A stretch of 64,000 nt of DNA from Thermococcus chitonophagus (lineage in GTDB: Archaea > Methanobacteriota_B > Thermococci > Thermococcales > Thermococcaceae). The notes below the pieces were generated by a model. It had not been told where the DNA came from, did no database searches, and worked only from the letters and a program-made list of their open reading frames with translations. Shown here piece by piece: positions 61,112 through 64,000 of this stretch (positions are counted from its first letter, which is position 1; the number at the start of each line of letters is the position of its first letter). The stretch is from NCBI RefSeq assembly GCF_002214605.1, contig NZ_CP015193.1, positions 1,406,978-1,470,977 on the forward strand, read 5' to 3'. The position numbers and the translations under genes are program-made.

Positions 61112-62533
61112 TCACGGCCTCCTTAAGGGAATGTCCCTAAGCCTCGCGTGCGCTCCACCCATCCAAACGGGAACTCCTTGGCCTGGCTCACCTTTACCGC
61201 AGGTTCCTGGGTGGAACTCAACTTCCTTGCCCACGGCATCAACGCTACTCCACAGCCCTCTGGTTGTGATCTCAAGAATCGGCCTCTTCACGGGATGCTT
61301 TATCTCGCCGTTCTCGATCAGGTAGGCTTCCCTGCCGATGTACCTCTGCTGGTATCTTCTATCGTCGATGTTCCACTCGTTGAAGGAGACCATGTAGACG
61401 CCGAGCTTTATGTCCTCGATGAGCTCCTCGAAGGAGTAATCACCGGGCGCGAGGTAGGTGTTGGCCATCCTAACTATCGGCTCCCTGTTGTAGTTGATCG
61501 CCCTAGCTGCGGCGTTTGATTTAAGGCCAAGCTTGTAAGCGTACTCCCTGTTCATGAGGAATTCAGTTATTATTCCGTTCCTTATCAGGTACCTCGGTCT
61601 CGCTTTTACGCCCTCGTCATCGTAGAGGTAGAAGCCCCAGCTGTTTGGAATCGTTGGATCATCTATTACAGTTACAACTTCACTTCCGATTCTCTCTCCA
61701 AGCATGTCCGGCTTAACGAAGCTCTCCCCTGCCTGAGCGGCCTCCCTTCCCATTATCCTGTCGAGCTCATAGGGGTGCCCAACGCTCTCATGAACCGCAA
61801 TTCCGGCTACCTCAGGGCTTATAACGAGATCAACTTTGCCCTCTGGAGGCCTCTTTCCTTCAACTATCAGCTTTCTTAAGGTCTCAACTTCCCTCTTGGC
61901 CCTCTCCCAGGGTTCATCCCTCTCAATCAGCTCAAGCCCTCCTGAGAAAGCCCTAGAAATGAAGGGGGCCTGTTCCATCTGGCCGTTCTCAAAGACTACC
62001 AAGTTGTACATTACGGAAACCCTTGGGATTAAGCTCTCAACCAACGCTCCTTCGCTGTTCATGAATATCTTGTGCCAAACATGGTCAGAATATGCAAGAT
62101 ACCTCATTGGCACCTTTATTCCAGTCCCCGTAACCTCCTCCTCGATCTTCTTTAGGAGTTCAAGCTTCTCTTCCGGAGGAACATCCCTAAAATCCTTCTT
62201 CATCTTGACCTCGTACTTGACCTGGTGAAAGTACTCTTCGCTGAACTTTATCGGCTCTTTCCTGAGCTTTGAAGCAGATTTAGCAAGCTTTACAGCTCTT
62301 TCAACAGCTTCAGCAACGCTCTCCTTAGTTAGGACGTTCGTGCTTGCGAAACCCATTCCGCCGTTGACGAGAACTCTAATTCCAATTCCCCTGTCAGAGA
62401 GCAGGCTTAATCCCTCTGGAACACCATTCTTCATTGCAATTGAAGTTCCCTGTTTTTCCTCAAACCTTGCCTCCGCATACTCTGCCCCTAGATTTAGAGC
62501 CCTCTCTACCGCGAACTCAACTAAGTCATGCAT
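61112..62533 (-). CDS. tldD: TldD-type metalloprotease
   Basis: 473 residues from ATG 62533 (GAGGTGATGAGC upstream; in-frame starts to 62542 are possible). Zinc motif AVHESVGHPYELDRIMG (HExxxH) and C-terminal GKGEPGQGVPVWMGGAHARL, where TldD keeps its third ligand Cys (GTCGKGEPGQ). With TldE it forms the active heterodimer. Confidence 0.95.
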   Translation of the reverse strand: MHDLVEFAVERALNLGAEYAEARFEEKQGTSIAMKNGVPEGLSLLSDRGIGIRVLVNGGMGFASTNVLTKESVAEAVERAVKLAKSASKLRKEPIKFSEEYFHQVKYEVKMKKDFRDVPPEEKLELLKKIEEEVTGTGIKVPMRYLAYSDHVWHKIFMNSEGALVESLIPRVSVMYNLVVFENGQMEQAPFISRAFSGGLELIERDEPWERAKREVETLRKLIVEGKRPPEGKVDLVISPEVAGIAVHESVGHPYELDRIMGREAAQAGESFVKPDMLGERIGSEVVTVIDDPTIPNSWGFYLYDDEGVKARPRYLIRNGIITEFLMNREYAYKLGLKSNAAARAINYNREPIVRMANTYLAPGDYSFEELIEDIKLGVYMVSFNEWNIDDRRYQQRYIGREAYLIENGEIKHPVKRPILEITTRGLWSSVDAVGKEVEFHPGTCGKGEPGQGVPVWMGGAHARLRDIPLRRP

Positions 62534-62649
62534 GCTCATCACCTCGTAGTGGTGTATACATCTATGCGCTCGGAAGTATAAAAGTCTTTCCGTTAAGATT
62601 TATATCGAAAGAGAAAAACTTAATAAAGATTCATGTGAAAAGCTAGGTC

Positions 62650-63793
62650 ATGGATTATGTTAAGCGTTTCTACATCTCCAGCCTACTTCATTTAACGTTT
62701 TATTCTGGCTTTTACCTCATCTACCTCCAGTCGCTTTCATTATCAAAGTCCCAGATTGGGTTTTTGATAGGGCTTTCCTTGATTCTCGTTGCCCTCTTTG
62801 AGATTCCAACTGGAATTGTCGCAGACAAGATATCAAAAAAGACTAGCGTCCTTCTGTCAAAGATACTTCTGATCCCAGGAACGCTACTCCTCTACTTGGC
62901 TAACTCATTTTGGCATGTTCTTTTTGCAACTATATTCAACTCCCTCGCAGTAGCATTTCTTACTGGAGCGGAGACTGGTTGGCTCTACGAACTCCTTTCC
63001 CGGAATGGAAGGAGAGATGAGTATCCAAAGATCTACGGTAGGCTTAGAGCATTCGAAATGGCAGGTAGCTTCCTGGGTGCCACCCTGGGAGGGTTCATGG
63101 CAAGGCTCTTAGGCATGAGGGTGACAATTCTGCTGAGCGTCCCCTTCATCTTGATGTCCTTTTTGATAGTGCTCACAGTACCTTCCGATACCGCAAAGAG
63201 TAGGCTTCCTTATGGTTATCACCTAATAGAGACTTTTAGATTTCTGAGAAGCTCACGCGTGTTAACACTCCTCTTTGCATATGCAAGCTTAATAGGGCTA
63301 TCGCTGGCAAGCTTTACCTCCTTCATGCAACTCTACTTCTACGAATTTATGCCTTCAATACTTGGAGTATCTTGGCTTTTCGGCCTTTACACGCTAATCA
63401 ACGGAATTTCGTGGTACGTTGACGTTGGTGAAAATCGTAGGAAGGTTTTGTACATATACTCCCCAGTTTTAATTCCAGGTTTAACGGTATTGGCTGGACT
63501 AAGCTCTTGGTTCGGCTTTTTAACTTTGGTGTTGGGAAGTTTAATCTTTGCCCAAGCATTTAAGGAATGGCAGAGGGTATTCCAGGGAGCAATCCCCGAT
63601 GATAAGAGGGCAACTCTTGGCTCATTTTACTCATTATTCGCGTCTTTGATCAACGGAACTTATATCTCCCTCCTAGGAACAATACTTGGGAAAAATTGGA
63701 ATAAAAGCGGGGCTCGTGGTAGTTTCACTGATGTTCCTGGGGGCCGGGCTCGTGGTTCGTAAGCACGTCCCTATGGAACAGCCAGTAGTATAG
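62650..63793 (+). pseudogene. MFS transporter with a C-terminal frameshift in an A5 run
   Basis: About 12-helix major facilitator protein: IGFLIGLSLILVALFEIPTGIVADKI (motif-A region), EMAGSFLGATLGGFMARLLGM. The frame stops at 63762 with a hydrophilic tail that does not look like protein. Dropping one A from 63691-63695 changes the end to GKIGIKAGLVVVSLMFLGAG and LVVRKHVPMEQPVV, a natural last helix, stopping at 63793. Likely an inactivating shift or an assembly error; only the last helix is affected. Confidence 0.75.
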
Positions 63794-64000
63794 CACAACT
63801 GCTCCCATTCCTACCCAGAGTAATGCCGAGACCTTCCATGCCCCTAAGTGATCAATCAGCGGACCGACGATAACTAAGCCTATGGGAACAGTTAGATTGG
63901 CCAGAACTCCCAAGGCTGAGAAAACTCTTCCCCTGAACTCCGTTGGAACGGCCCTCTGCAGGTTGGAGTTTATGGGGACGTTTATCATGGCATTCGACAT
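63725..64000 (-). CDS. MFS transporter, C-terminal part (5' end outside window)
   Basis: 91 codons in view, with NSNLQRAVPTEFRGRVFSALGV (the central MFS loop that resembles motif A), two helices (LTVPIGLVIVGPLIDHLGAW; VSALLWVGMGAVVLYYWLF) and a short tail. The frame is open at the right edge and the real start probably lies outside. Its 3' end overlaps the convergent MFS gene by up to 69 bases. Confidence 0.8.
   Translation of the reverse strand: MSNAMINVPINSNLQRAVPTEFRGRVFSALGVLANLTVPIGLVIVGPLIDHLGAWKVSALLWVGMGAVVLYYWLFHRDVLTNHEPGPQEHQ

Noticed and set aside
1-64000. CRISPR array or complete insertion sequence
   Set aside because: No regularly spaced direct repeats and no transposase gene were seen; the tandem copies near 56.4 kb are only two adjacent units.

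Overview
This window is chromosomal DNA of a hyperthermophilic euryarchaeon of the order Thermococcales, most probably Pyrococcus. The evidence is the archaeal translation genes (L7Ae, S28e, L24e, aIF2-alpha, Nop10, Pus10), the rubrerythrin and class-III-type Hcp, the formate hydrogenlyase/Mrp antiporter operon, a CGP-type C-terminal anchor on a chitinase, a domain closely resembling the P. furiosus GH12 endoglucanase EglA, and many ATPase/DUF234 genes. TATA boxes and GGTGA-type ribosome sites are typical. The species cannot be fixed from the sequence.

Layout. 1-8.3 kb: lipoate-ligase end, CDF metal exporter, two C/D box sRNAs, two tRNAs, a ribosomal-protein operon, rhomboid protease, a frameshifted membrane-protein gene, endonuclease III, an Lrp regulator and a class III aminotransferase. 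8.3-13.1 kb: a chitin/glucan degradation operon whose first gene joins a GH12 domain, two CBM2 domains and a GH18 domain. 13.2-17.8 kb: two MinD-like ATPases with inserted ferredoxin domains, a radical SAM protein and a DUF364 protein, with a shared ATTAGG-n4-CCTAAT palindrome at both promoter regions, then two small membrane/secreted proteins. 17.9-34.4 kb: a decayed gene, a TetR regulator and a long operon encoding formate dehydrogenase, a membrane [NiFe] hydrogenase and an Mrp-type Na+/H+ antiporter, followed by mobA and, on the other strand, a hydrogenase-maturation protease. Formate oxidation, H2 production and ion pumping are therefore encoded together with cofactor and maturation genes. 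34.5-38.3 kb: a redox-stress region with Hcp, two broken ferritin-like genes, a free encapsulin-cargo-like ferritin domain, a DUF59 protein and rubrerythrin.

38.4-52.1 kb mixes housekeeping genes (DUF371, UbiD-family decarboxylase, Pus10, aIF2-alpha, Nop10, PAC2 chaperone, metallo-hydrolase, formamidase family, PanB) with a third C/D sRNA, a large beta-propeller surface protein, two ATPases and a broken HicB antitoxin. 52.1-59.8 kb is a plastic block of ATPase-nuclease genes (two intact, two broken), a truncated gene, a MazF/CopG toxin-antitoxin pair and a damaged nucleotidyltransferase gene. 59.8-64 kb holds TldE/TldD and two convergent MFS transporters, one frameshifted.

Most notable: (1) the GH12-CBM2-CBM2-GH18 enzyme; (2) ATPase-nuclease genes whose start codon sits at the exact centre of a perfect palindrome, a different one for each gene, suggesting private autoregulation; (3) the palindrome shared by the Fe-S ATPase/radical SAM/DUF364 genes; (4) a probable TetR operator shared by the formate operon and a secreted-protein gene; (5) paired ATGAC-n4-GTCAT sites between hcp and the ferritin-like genes. 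All functional statements come from reading the sequence and from family knowledge; no searches were run.
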